Shown here in pieces: positions 37,813-46,049 of a stretch of DNA of 64,000 nt. The stretch's first letter is position 1. The number at the start of each line of letters is the position of its first letter. Both the position numbers and the translations under genes were made by a program. The notes under the pieces are model-generated. The model saw only the letters and a list, made by a program, of their open reading frames with translations, made no database searches and was not told the DNA's origin. Source of the stretch: CAXBNB01 sp040151475 (GTDB lineage: Bacteria > Bacteroidota > Bacteroidia > Cytophagales > Cyclobacteriaceae); assembly GCF_040151475.1 (NCBI RefSeq), contig NZ_JBDKWG010000133.1, positions 1 through 64,000 on the forward strand. Direction: 5' to 3'.

Positions 37813-38850
37813 TTATTTAAGGTTCAATTTAATCTTTCTCTTTTCAAACTTCCCATTTTTATCTGTAGTCCTTTCTTCGAATTTATAATCGATATCAAAA
37901 GTCAACTTCAGCAGCCTCATTACTTCTTCTATTTCTTCATTTTCGAAAGTCGCTCTTAACCTAAAATCACTGTTTGGGTTCTGATTGACTTCTATGTCCA
38001 CATTGTACCATCTACTCAATCTTTTTACTACTTCATCAATTGGATCATTTCTAAATACCAACTTTCCTTCCTTCCAGGATGAGTATTTCTTAGAGTTTAC
38101 TTTTGATTTTTTCAATACTTTTTGATCGCTATTGTAAACAACCCTCTCATCAGGTTTCATTTCTACAAATTGATCACTCCCTTTGCGGTTCAATACGACT
38201 TTTCCTGACTCTAACACAACATCAGAGTTTGCATCTCCTCCATAAGCCGTTACATTAAACTGAGTACCAAGAACTGAAATATTCAAATCAGAAGTTTTTA
38301 CATTGAATGGTTTGTGTTTATTTTTCACAACATCAAAAAATGCCTCTCCTGCAAGTTCTACATCTCTGGTATCTGTGAAAATGATAGGGTATTTAAGAGA
38401 TGAACCACTATTCAGCCATCCACTACTGCCATCAGGCAGAGTAAAATTAATTCTGGAGCCCAATGGTGCAATGATCTCTGCATAGGAGATCTCCCTGTTT
38501 ATTTGGTTCATTTCTACCTTGGTATAAAAACCAAGTATAAAAACCAAAGGAAGTAATATTATTGCTGCTACTCTGGAATACGATTTCCAAAGCGAGCGTA
38601 ACATACTTCCTCTTTTTTCGAATTGTCTGTTTGTAATCTTAAAATAAAGCTTGTAAAAAATATGACTCAAATCCTTATCTTCAAGATTTTGATCTTTACA
38701 CGCCTTTAGCCATTCAGACTTTAAAACTTCCTGTAGTTGCTCCTGCTTGCTTTCGTCACGAAAAGCATTTTCAATATAAATTTTGTCTTCTAATGTAAAC
38801 TTACCATCTACATAATCGGACATTTTCTTTCTATCAATCTTGTCTTCCAT
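37813..38850 (-). CDS. FecR-family anti-sigma factor (second locus)
   Basis: A 345-residue protein with a cytoplasmic N-terminus (1-85) and one membrane span at about 90-108 (VAAIILLPLVFILGFYTKV). The FecR domain follows (NFTLPDGSSGWLNSGSSLKY, LAGEAFFDVVKNKHKPFNVK, LGTQFNVTAYGG). The DUF4974-type domain is at about 260-335 (NDPIDEVVKRLSRWYNVDIE). It should hold the sigma factor encoded 85 bp upstream and respond to the STN domain of the following SusC. Confidence 0.94.
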   Translation of the reverse strand: MEDKIDRKKMSDYVDGKFTLEDKIYIENAFRDESKQEQLQEVLKSEWLKACKDQNLEDKDLSHIFYKLYFKITNRQFEKRGSMLRSLWKSYSRVAAIILLPLVFILGFYTKVEMNQINREISYAEIIAPLGSRINFTLPDGSSGWLNSGSSLKYPIIFTDTRDVELAGEAFFDVVKNKHKPFNVKTSDLNISVLGTQFNVTAYGGDANSDVVLESGKVVLNRKGSDQFVEMKPDERVVYNSDQKVLKKSKVNSKKYSSWKEGKLVFRNDPIDEVVKRLSRWYNVDIEVNQNPNSDFRLRATFENEEIEEVMRLLKLTFDIDYKFEERTTDKNGKFEKRKIKLNLK

Positions 38851-38935
38851 TACTAGTTTTAAACCCTAAGTGATTTGTGTTATAACTAGTAATATCTGGT
38901 TTGACGAAAAATCCCCTATTGCAGCAGTAAAAAAA

Positions 38936-39532
38936 TTACAGGTTTCTGAAAACAAACAGCCCAAGAAATAGAATGGTGGACAAATTGTGGTGTTCCCAGT
39001 TAGCCTTAATAAACTTGGTGGCTATTGTCAATTGATTCTCAACAGTTTTAGGGCTTATATCAAGTTGTCTGGCTATTTCTTTTACGGGTAAGTCTTCCAT
39101 CCTGCTTTTTATGAAAATCTCTCTCCTCTTTTCAGGCAGTTTTTTTATTAATGAATTGAGGTAATCTATCAAAGATTGATAGTCAACTTGATTGGTTGTA
39201 GCCAAGTCCACTTCATCGAATACCTGATCACTCTGAAGATAATCTCTCAACTGAGAACTTTTTATCAACGACTTCTTAATGAAATTAAACGCTATGGTAA
39301 AAATATATGATTTGAATGAAAGCTCTGTTTTTAAAGATTCACGCTTTGCCCATATTTTTTCAAATACATCTTGTACCAAGCCCTCTGCTTCGGTTTCAGA
39401 CTTGAGATATTTCAACCCAAAATGATACAATCTCAGACTATAAAGCTTATAAAGACTTTCATAAGCCTGAATATCACTTCTTTTCAGGCTTCTCACCAAA
39501 TCAGGTTCGCTATTTAATTTCCGTTCGTTCAA
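38936..39532 (-). CDS. ECF sigma factor (second locus)
   Basis: A 198-residue ECF sigma factor: region 2 includes EAEGLVQDVFEKIWAKRESL and YIFTIAFNFIKKSL, region 4 includes LPEKRREIFIKSRMEDLPVK and the helix-turn-helix VKEIARQLDISPKTVENQL. The C-terminus is hydrophobic (NLSTILFLGLFVF), as in the first-locus sigma. It heads the sigma-FecR-SusC-SusD set and is transcribed away from the plus-strand hydrolase at 40096. Confidence 0.94.
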   Translation of the reverse strand: MNERKLNSEPDLVRSLKRSDIQAYESLYKLYSLRLYHFGLKYLKSETEAEGLVQDVFEKIWAKRESLKTELSFKSYIFTIAFNFIKKSLIKSSQLRDYLQSDQVFDEVDLATTNQVDYQSLIDYLNSLIKKLPEKRREIFIKSRMEDLPVKEIARQLDISPKTVENQLTIATKFIKANWEHHNLSTILFLGLFVFRNL

Positions 39533-40095
39533 ATAATAATTAGTTATTGGCCTTTTTCTAACATAGAAAATAAATCAAATACGTAAGGTTTATATATATG
39601 TATCGAAAATATTCACATCAAATGTATCACTTATTCTTTGAATTTAAACAATCTCAAAATCAATGAAAAAGTTTGCTATTCTTTCTAAATAACTAAATTA
39701 TTCCAATTTCACCTATTCAACAGGTCATTTTTCTTCTAATAAGATCTAAAGTAATACTTACTTTCGAAAGGAAACAAAAGAATAAACAAAAATACACCTA
39801 TCCATGACCTCAACATCCCTTCGCTTTTGTTAGATTCATGCCGTTTAACAGGAATTTTTCAGAAAAATTAAATCCAAATTAATTAGAATTGCTACATTAC
39901 AATACAAAGTGACAGATGCATTGATTCTATTTCTTTGTTTCTTAAGGTCATCATCTCCAAAGCTCCTTTTACCCAAATTGTTGGTTTCCGGCCACTTTCA
40001 GGTTCAATTGACCACAATTAACACATTCAAACAATTCGTTGAGTAATGACCAATTTGGTCAGACTCTATTTCATTCAAAAAAAGAAACATTTCTT
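39533..40095. other. 563-bp divergent intergenic region
   Basis: No gene is visible. The region must hold the divergent promoters of the ECF sigma (minus) and the hydrolase (plus). It contains a 7-bp inverted repeat with a 1-base spacer, TGACCAATTTGGTCA, at 40047-40061, 35 bp before the hydrolase start, and a related TTGACC word about 40 bp further upstream. I found no clear Bacteroidota -7 box. Confidence 0.6.
40047..40061. promoter_or_regulatory. Palindrome before the plus-strand hydrolase
   Basis: TGACCAA-T-TTGGTCA is a perfect 7-bp inverted repeat with a 1-base spacer. It is a candidate repressor or activator site, or a small leader stem-loop, close to the ATG at 40096. The binding protein is unknown. 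Confidence 0.45.
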
Positions 40096-42267
40096 ATGAA
40101 AAAGAAGATATTTATAGTTTGTGCATTTACTCTGTTTACATTCACCACCATCAAGGCTCAGGAAGATATTTCGCTTTTTAACTACTGGGAGTATTATTCC
40201 GATATAGAAAACTCGCTCTACAAGCATTTTAGTTCTATCGCTTTTGAGCAACTCAATACCAGAAAAGCAGAAATCAATCAATTGAAAACAAAAACCGACT
40301 GGCTTGAAAGACAAACTATTGTCAAAAACAAACTGTTGGACATTGTCGGTTCTTTTCCGGAAAAAACTCCCTTGAATGCTCAGGTAACTGGTGTACTGAA
40401 AAAAGATGGCTATAAAATTGAGAAAGTTTTATACGAATCAAAACCGGGCTATTATGTTACTGGCGCTATTTATATTCCAAATGGTGTAAAGAAAAAAGCA
40501 CCTGCTATATTTTACGCCTGCGGGCATAGTGTGGATGGTTTCAGGGTCGAAATCTACCAGCATGTAATTGTTAACCTTGTGAAAAAAGGTTTTGTTGTCT
40601 TTACGATCGATCCTATGGGGCAGGGTGAACGATTTGAGTATTGGGACAAAACAAAAGGAGAATCCAAATTTCCAATTCCGGATCATGAACACTCCTACTC
40701 AGGAGCTCAATGCCTGATATCAGGTTATTCAACTGCGAGCAATTTTATATGGGATGCCATCAGGGGAATAGATTATATGCTCAGCCGCAAAGAGACAGAC
40801 CCTGAAAGAATTGGTATGACAGGTAGATCCGGAGGAGGAAACATTACAGCCTATTTAGGTGCACTTGATGACCGTATTTTAGCCACCGCTCCAGAATGCT
40901 ATATTACAAGCTACGAACATTTATATAAATCCATAGGCCCACAATGCGCTGAACAAAACCTATACAAAATGATAAGTAAAGGATTAGACCATGCAGATTT
41001 TATTGAAGCAAGAGCACCAAAACCTGCATTGATAGTAAGTACCACACGAGATTTTTTCAGCATACAGGGTACAAGGGATTCTTATACCGAAGCAAAAAGA
41101 ATGTATAGCTCTCTGGGAATGTCAGAACAACTAACCATGGTGGAAGATGACACAGTGCACAAATCAACTAAAAAAAACCGGGAAGCAATGTATGCATTTT
41201 TTCAAAAGCATTTGAAGAACCCAGGCAGTTCCTTAGATATAGAGGTCAATGTACCCAAACTGGAAGAATTACAGGTTACTCCAACAGGACAACTCGTCAC
41301 CTCTTTGGGAAAGCAATCTGTGTTTTCAATGAATGTTGCCAAAGTACAATCACAAATAGAACAGTTAAATGAATCGAGAGAAAATGTCGAATCTCACTTA
41401 AAGAATATACCAGCCAATGCAGCCAAATGCTCAGGTTTTGAATATCCAACACAATTTGGGAAAGCAACATTTTCCGGTCGCTTCGTCAAATCCGGTTATA
41501 CCCTTGAAAAGTACCTCATTCCCGGGAGTGGAAACTATGTACTTCCCGCTGCTTTGTTTCAGCCAACGCAAATCACAAAAAATAAAATTGTGATGGTTTT
41601 GAATACCGAAGGAATGGAAACTGCTGTCAATCAAGACAATTTTGTTCATACACTTATAAAGGAAGGTTATACCGTGTTGGTCTTTGATCTACCTGGTATA
41701 GGAAGTATGGGCTCTGGGTATTTAAAAGGAGATTCTTACATAGGAGATATTTCTTACAATCAATGGTTTGCGGCCCTTCTGGTTGGAAAATCAAACGTTG
41801 GGCTAAGGGTCGAAGATATTGTCAGAGTGGTTCAATTTGCAAAAACCAACTTCAATCAATACAATGATATTTCCGCACTTTCCATTGGACCTCTTGGTAG
41901 CGAGTTGTTACATGCGGCAGTCTTTGAGCCAGGTATCAAAAAAATCGGACTTATTGAACCCTTTTTAAGTTATGCAGATATTGCTGCTACCCGATTTTAC
42001 AAACCTGATTTCATTCCTTTTACTGTGGCCGGGGCAATCGGAAAATATGACTTACCAGATTTGATGGCTACATTATGTCCACGAAATGTGCTAATAATAA
42101 ATCCATTTTCAGGAGATGGCTCACTTACTAACGAAACTAAATCACAACTCAATTTGAAATTTCCAATTGATGTTTATACTAAAAAAAATGTTTCAGAAAA
42201 ACTTAGTGTACTTTCGGAAATCGAAGATCAATTGATTCTAAAGAAAGTGATCGATTGGTTGGAATAA
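40096..42267 (+). CDS. Secreted two-domain alpha/beta hydrolase, paralogue of 1611-3779
   Basis: I start at 40096 (MKKKIFIVCAFT) because it gives a signal peptide (to TIKAQ) and the same length as the paralogue (723 against 722 residues). The two align almost without gaps from the first mature residues (EDISLFNYWEYYSDIENSLY against DDVSLFKFWKYYSDVENSLY). The first-domain nucleophile is Ser245 in GRSGGG, with Asp in TTRDFF and His in EDDTVHKS. The C-terminal domain again lacks a normal nucleophile elbow (SIGPLGSELL). It is a single plus-strand gene beside the second utilisation locus. The likely role is ester removal from a glycan or related compound, with the second domain perhaps structural. 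Confidence 0.82.
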   Translation: MKKKIFIVCAFTLFTFTTIKAQEDISLFNYWEYYSDIENSLYKHFSSIAFEQLNTRKAEINQLKTKTDWLERQTIVKNKLLDIVGSFPEKTPLNAQVTGVLKKDGYKIEKVLYESKPGYYVTGAIYIPNGVKKKAPAIFYACGHSVDGFRVEIYQHVIVNLVKKGFVVFTIDPMGQGERFEYWDKTKGESKFPIPDHEHSYSGAQCLISGYSTASNFIWDAIRGIDYMLSRKETDPERIGMTGRSGGGNITAYLGALDDRILATAPECYITSYEHLYKSIGPQCAEQNLYKMISKGLDHADFIEARAPKPALIVSTTRDFFSIQGTRDSYTEAKRMYSSLGMSEQLTMVEDDTVHKSTKKNREAMYAFFQKHLKNPGSSLDIEVNVPKLEELQVTPTGQLVTSLGKQSVFSMNVAKVQSQIEQLNESRENVESHLKNIPANAAKCSGFEYPTQFGKATFSGRFVKSGYTLEKYLIPGSGNYVLPAALFQPTQITKNKIVMVLNTEGMETAVNQDNFVHTLIKEGYTVLVFDLPGIGSMGSGYLKGDSYIGDISYNQWFAALLVGKSNVGLRVEDIVRVVQFAKTNFNQYNDISALSIGPLGSELLHAAVFEPGIKKIGLIEPFLSYADIAATRFYKPDFIPFTVAGAIGKYDLPDLMATLCPRNVLIINPFSGDGSLTNETKSQLNLKFPIDVYTKKNVSEKLSVLSEIEDQLILKKVIDWLE

Positions 42268-42285
42268 ATCTACCTATAGAATCAG

Positions 42286-42318
42286 TAAGAGGTTATGTAA
42301 AAATTGCATAACCTCTTA
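42286..42318. terminator. Hairpin between convergent genes
   Basis: TAAGAGGTTATG (42286-42297) pairs perfectly with CATAACCTCTTA (42307-42318) over 12 bp. It lies 19 bp after the hydrolase stop and 47 bp from the convergent amidohydrolase stop. The T-tail is weak, so bidirectional 3'-end formation or mRNA protection is likely. Confidence 0.65.
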
Positions 42319-42364
42319 TGAAAGCATATCCTCTTAACTTCTGATTAAAAAATGCTTATCTATT

Positions 42365-43501
42365 TTAGATTCTTTTGAAAATTGGAAATAGATTTTCGGC
42401 ATTTAATGCATAGATTTTATCCACCACTTTCTTTGGTAAAGCCAGACCTTTTACCGGATTGTCCAATTGTGGCACTGTTACCATTTCCTCCGTATTGAAA
42501 TATTTCCAGTCATTCATCCATACTTCCATCATGTACGCTTCCAAATTCTCTTTACTTTCTGAAAAGTCGGTACCATAAATAATCCTGTCCTGATACTTAA
42601 TAAAGAAATCACGTACCTTTTTTCTATCTCTTTGAGACTGATACTGAGTATGACTTACCCTCTCAGCCAAGTCCAAACTGGCATTAGGAAAACGATCTAA
42701 AAATCTGGATGCTTCCTCCACACTCCACTCTAAACTGGCCATATGTACCCCTATAAATTTTAAATCTGTGTTTTTTGCCAACATCTCATCCCTATAGTTT
42801 ATCTGATCCTGATAAGAAGGCATCTCCGGGTGCAAATACATGTGGTATTTTGGATGTGCTTTGAAATAATCATAGTCATTCTTCACTGTCATAGAGTCAA
42901 GCGGCAGCCAACAGTTTTTTGGCTCTCCTGCATGACTCATTAAAACTATCCCCTGATCCTTAATGAATTGAAATATTTTGTCCAGTTTAGGATCACTAAG
43001 TACTATCAAATCTCCACCCTTATCCCTTATTTCCATGCCGATGTTTTTCCATACTTTTACTGCTACAGCACCATTGTCAAAATCAGCTTTAAGCCACTTA
43101 ATGGTTTGCTCTGCCCAATCCGGATCATCCCAATTTTCCAGTGTAAAAGCAGTTCCAAATACTATGGTTTCAGGATTTTCGTTAAAATGCTTCATCCTTA
43201 CTCTTAACTGTTCTTCCAGTGCCTGACGGCCTGAAAAGCTTACAGCAACATTTAGTAACTTAAAATTATTCGCCCGAGCCATGTTTATCATTTTTTTACT
43301 CTCAATATTTATATGGGCATGAACATCTATTTTACGGACTCTTTTGAAATCATCCATTGTATATCTATCAGCAATGGTATTTGTATCCGACTCTTTAGTC
43401 AGTTTGGATGCTTTACCTCCATTTTGGATACAACCAAAACCAATAGATGTTATAACAAATACAACTATCAGTAATATTCCATTTCTATCAATACTTTTCA
43501 T
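42365..43501 (-). CDS. Amidohydrolase-family (Amidohydro_2) lipoprotein
   Basis: A 378-residue TIM-barrel metal hydrolase with a lipoprotein signal (ITSIGFGC, Cys24). Metal ligands of the family are visible: His61 and His63 in DVHAH, then SHAGEP and GVHMAS histidines and the Asp in IIYGTDFSES. The Amidohydro_2 group includes decarboxylases and lactonases acting on aromatic or sugar lactones, so the substrate is uncertain. It is alone on the minus strand between the hydrolase and the MarR gene, and its upstream region carries copy B of the repeated element. Export as a lipoprotein is unusual for this family and points to a periplasmic substrate. Confidence 0.85.
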   Translation of the reverse strand: MKSIDRNGILLIVVFVITSIGFGCIQNGGKASKLTKESDTNTIADRYTMDDFKRVRKIDVHAHINIESKKMINMARANNFKLLNVAVSFSGRQALEEQLRVRMKHFNENPETIVFGTAFTLENWDDPDWAEQTIKWLKADFDNGAVAVKVWKNIGMEIRDKGGDLIVLSDPKLDKIFQFIKDQGIVLMSHAGEPKNCWLPLDSMTVKNDYDYFKAHPKYHMYLHPEMPSYQDQINYRDEMLAKNTDLKFIGVHMASLEWSVEEASRFLDRFPNASLDLAERVSHTQYQSQRDRKKVRDFFIKYQDRIIYGTDFSESKENLEAYMMEVWMNDWKYFNTEEMVTVPQLDNPVKGLALPKKVVDKIYALNAENLFPIFKRI

Positions 43502-43901
43502 TTTATTAAATCTGTTTTAGTGGGTGAAATATAGGTTTTCCTGTTCAATACAATCTATCCGAACGCATAATGAATTAGTAGTCGCTTGAAAGGTAAACTG
43601 CGATTAATGTGGAGAAAAAAATCTTTTAAGAACCAAAGAGATGGTTCGAAGGTCAAGGTTACATTTTAGTAGATTAAACAAATTAAACAGATAAAAATCA
43701 AAACACACAACGTTTCGTAATTTAATATTAAATATTCGAAGGTTTAAATATTACAATTATCTTTTGTATAGTTAACAAAATTGAAAAAGCAAGCCAGTAA
43801 ACCACAACCTAGCAAAAGTAAAATTTATATTACCGTACCAATTTTGTAAAACAACTTTCCAGGATTGTTATTTTTGGTTTCTTTAATACTTAGCATTCAC
43901 C
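43502..43901. other. 400-bp divergent gap holding element copy B
   Basis: No gene is visible. It carries the second copy of the upstream element (43701-43786) and must contain the promoters of the amidohydrolase (minus) and marR-like gene (plus). No GTTCTA(T/C)AGAAC site, as found before the aminomutase, occurs here. Confidence 0.6.
43701..43786. repeat. Upstream element, copy B
   Basis: It is homologous to 21291-21376 (see that entry). The core GTTTCGTAA, 16 bases, CGAAGG is nearly palindromic here because of ATTTAATATTAAAT in the middle. It is about 200 bp upstream of the amidohydrolase and 115-200 bp upstream of the marR-like gene, so either could be the controlled gene. Confidence 0.7.
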
Positions 43902-44387
43902 ATGAACTCAATAGAAATTCTAGTAAGCATCCGCAAGATTGTACGTTCACTAAACCTGGAATCGAAAAGCATCCAAAAGGATTTTGGCCTCAGCATTACT
44001 CAACTGCTATGCCTCAATCATCTGGAACAGATTCCAAATTACCAATCTACCCACAAAGAACTCATGGAGCTACTGAGCCTCAACTCCAGCACAGTTACAG
44101 GTATCATAAATCGTTTAGAAAAAAAAGGTTATATAGCAAGACTTCCTAAATCCGGTGATAAAAGAGTGACTTTTATTGCCTTAACTGCTGTAGGGTTAAA
44201 ACTATTGCAAGATACACCTAATGTTCTGCACGACAGATTGGCAAAAAAACTCAACACTCTTTCCGACAATGATCAAAAAATGGTGAAAAAATCTCTTGAA
44301 ATAATTGTTTCGGCAATGCAGATCATAGAAATTGAAGCCTCTCCTCTCCTTATTTCAGAAGAACCTTTGGATGATTTTTCAGAATAA
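43902..44387 (+). CDS. MarR-family transcriptional regulator
   Basis: A 161-residue winged-helix regulator. The recognition region is LNSSTVTGIINRLEKKGYI, followed by the wing with the family-typical RLPKSGDKRVTFIAL. A helical dimerisation region flanks it. It lies 187 bp upstream of the aminomutase operon and on the same strand. Two palindromic sites between the two genes (44489-44500 and 44533-44552) are its best candidate targets, although it has no matching site before its own start. Control by salt stress would fit the osmolyte operon, but the ligand is unknown. Confidence 0.88.
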   Translation: MNSIEILVSIRKIVRSLNLESKSIQKDFGLSITQLLCLNHLEQIPNYQSTHKELMELLSLNSSTVTGIINRLEKKGYIARLPKSGDKRVTFIALTAVGLKLLQDTPNVLHDRLAKKLNTLSDNDQKMVKKSLEIIVSAMQIIEIEASPLLISEEPLDDFSE

Positions 44388-44488
44388 ATGAATCTCTTCG
44401 CAGCAAACCAACGAGGAGTCAATTGGAGTTTGCTGCAGTTGTTTCCAATGCAAGTATCAGGGAATTAAACCACATTAGATTAAAATTA

Positions 44489-44500
44489 GTTCTACAGAAC
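44489..44500. promoter_or_regulatory. Operator-like site 1 (aminomutase promoter)
   Basis: GTTCTACAGAAC, an inverted repeat of GTTCT with AGAAC around two bases. It is the same site as the core of the one at 44533-44552, 48 bp away centre to centre, and would lie upstream of the -7 box at the -33 region. Confidence 0.6.
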
Positions 44501-44523
44501 CTTTTATACTTTTTCTATTTGCT

Positions 44524-44531
44524 TAACTTTG
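44524..44531 (+). promoter_or_regulatory. Bacteroidota -7 box of the aminomutase operon
   Basis: TAACTTTG matches the TAnnTTTG consensus at all fixed positions. A transcription start is then expected near 44536-44540, which overlaps operator-like site 2 and rules out the upstream ATG at 44535. No convincing -33 box is seen. Confidence 0.6.
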
Positions 44532-44532
44532 T

Positions 44533-44552
44533 AAATGTTCTATAGAACATTT
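44533..44552. promoter_or_regulatory. Operator-like site 2, perfect 20-bp palindrome
   Basis: AAATGTTCTATAGAACATTT is a perfect palindrome. It covers the predicted transcription start, an ideal place for repression. Site 1 shares its core GTTCTANAGAAC. Confidence 0.65.
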
Positions 44553-44573
44553 TTAATTAGACTATTTAGAATT

Positions 44574-46049
44574 ATGTATTATACTGAAGAAGAAATTACA
44601 TTAATTGAAGAAGCGGAAAACTTTTCGGAACTTCCAAATTCGATTACAAACGGAGGAAATCTTGAAGAACTGCAAGAATTAAAAATTCCTGATCCAATAA
44701 AAAAGCCTGTTTCCCAGGATTTACTTGAACATCGATATTTTATCAAAAGTGAGTTCTGGAAAAAAATACCTGCTTTTAAAGAGGTAACGGAAGAAGAGTT
44801 TCTTCAATCAAAATTCCAAAATCGCAATACGGTACGAAAAGTCGAAAAATTAAAGGAATTAACAAAAGGGCTGGTCGATCCTAAATTCATAGAAGATGTA
44901 GAAAAAGGAATGGAAACTGCTCCAATGAATCTGAGCATATCCCCTTATATATTGAGTCTCATCAACTGGGATGACCCATACAATGATCCTCTTAGAATCC
45001 AGTTTATACCCGTGAATAGTGGTAAAGAGCAAGACCATCCTAAGTTGACACTGGATTCACTAGGTGAGCAAGACGACTCGCCAGTACCAGGATTGGTACA
45101 TCGGTATTTTGACAAAGTTTTGTTTCTACCTCTTGATGTGTGCCCTGTCTATTGCAGGTTTTGTACCAGAAGCTATGCCATTGGAGGCAATACTGAAACT
45201 GTAGATAAAGTCAAATTTCAAAACACTCCAAAAAAATGGCACAATGCTTTCGCTTATATCGCTTCCAGACCAGAAATTGAAGATGTGGTTATTTCAGGAG
45301 GAGATGCCTATATGTTAGCACCTGACCGACTCAGACTGATAGGTGAAATTTTACTGGATATCCCCCATGTGCGAAGAATGAGGTTCGCTACAAAAGGCCC
45401 GGCAGTCATGCCGATGAAAATACTTACCGATAATGCCTGGACAAGTGCATTAACAGATATAGTATCTGCCGGACGAAAAAAAGGGAAAGAAGTAGTCCTT
45501 CATACACATTTTAATAGCGCCAATGAAATAACAGAGATCACACGTCAGGCAATGCTACAGCTTTTTAAAAGTGGGGTAACGGTAAGAAATCAAAGTGTAC
45601 TTATTAAAGGTGTAAATGATACAGCGGAATCCATGATCCACTTGATCAGAAAACTATCTTATATGAATGTACAGCCATATTACGTTTACCAACATGATAT
45701 GGTAGAAGGGACAGAAGACATGCGCACAAGCATAAAAGATACAGTTGAATTGGAAAGAATTATACGCGGTGTAACTGCAGGATTCAACACTCCTCTTTTT
45801 GTAACGGATGCTCCGGGAGGCGGAGGAAAAAGAGATGTGCATAGTCATGACTACTATGATGAAGTGACAGGCATCAGCATATACAGAAGCCCAAGTGTAG
45901 ATGACTCCAAATTGTACATCTATTTTGATCCTATATCTTCTCTGCCTACCGAAGGACAAAAATTGTGGGAAGATGAATCACTCCACGAAGTATTGATAGA
46001 AAATGCCATTGAAAATTCAGGTTACGCATCTTTGGAGCATGCCCAATAA
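44574..46049 (+). CDS. ablA: Lysine 2,3-aminomutase (radical SAM, PLP)
   Basis: I start at 44574 (MYYTEEEITL), because the longer frame begins inside the palindrome at the predicted transcription start. The 491-residue protein has the radical SAM cluster motif with Cys190, Cys194 and Cys197 (CPVYCRFC) and the PLP lysine Lys419 in DAPGGGGK. Asp375 in YQHDMVEG and Asp412 in TDAPGGGG fit the two aspartates that bind the lysine amino group in lysine 2,3-aminomutases; glutamate enzymes replace them. It makes beta-lysine from lysine. It is directly followed by a symporter and a beta-lysine acetyltransferase, which indicates osmolyte synthesis rather than lysine degradation. Confidence 0.9.
   Translation: MYYTEEEITLIEEAENFSELPNSITNGGNLEELQELKIPDPIKKPVSQDLLEHRYFIKSEFWKKIPAFKEVTEEEFLQSKFQNRNTVRKVEKLKELTKGLVDPKFIEDVEKGMETAPMNLSISPYILSLINWDDPYNDPLRIQFIPVNSGKEQDHPKLTLDSLGEQDDSPVPGLVHRYFDKVLFLPLDVCPVYCRFCTRSYAIGGNTETVDKVKFQNTPKKWHNAFAYIASRPEIEDVVISGGDAYMLAPDRLRLIGEILLDIPHVRRMRFATKGPAVMPMKILTDNAWTSALTDIVSAGRKKGKEVVLHTHFNSANEITEITRQAMLQLFKSGVTVRNQSVLIKGVNDTAESMIHLIRKLSYMNVQPYYVYQHDMVEGTEDMRTSIKDTVELERIIRGVTAGFNTPLFVTDAPGGGGKRDVHSHDYYDEVTGISIYRSPSVDDSKLYIYFDPISSLPTEGQKLWEDESLHEVLIENAIENSGYASLEHAQ

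Noticed and set aside
43865..44149. Plus-strand open frame overlapping the MarR gene
   Set aside because: It is out of frame with the marR-like gene, has no recognisable domain, and the MarR frame is clearly coding.
44535..44573. Upstream ATG for the aminomutase
   Set aside because: It lies inside the palindrome at the predicted transcription start and adds 13 residues not typical of the family; 44574 is preferred.
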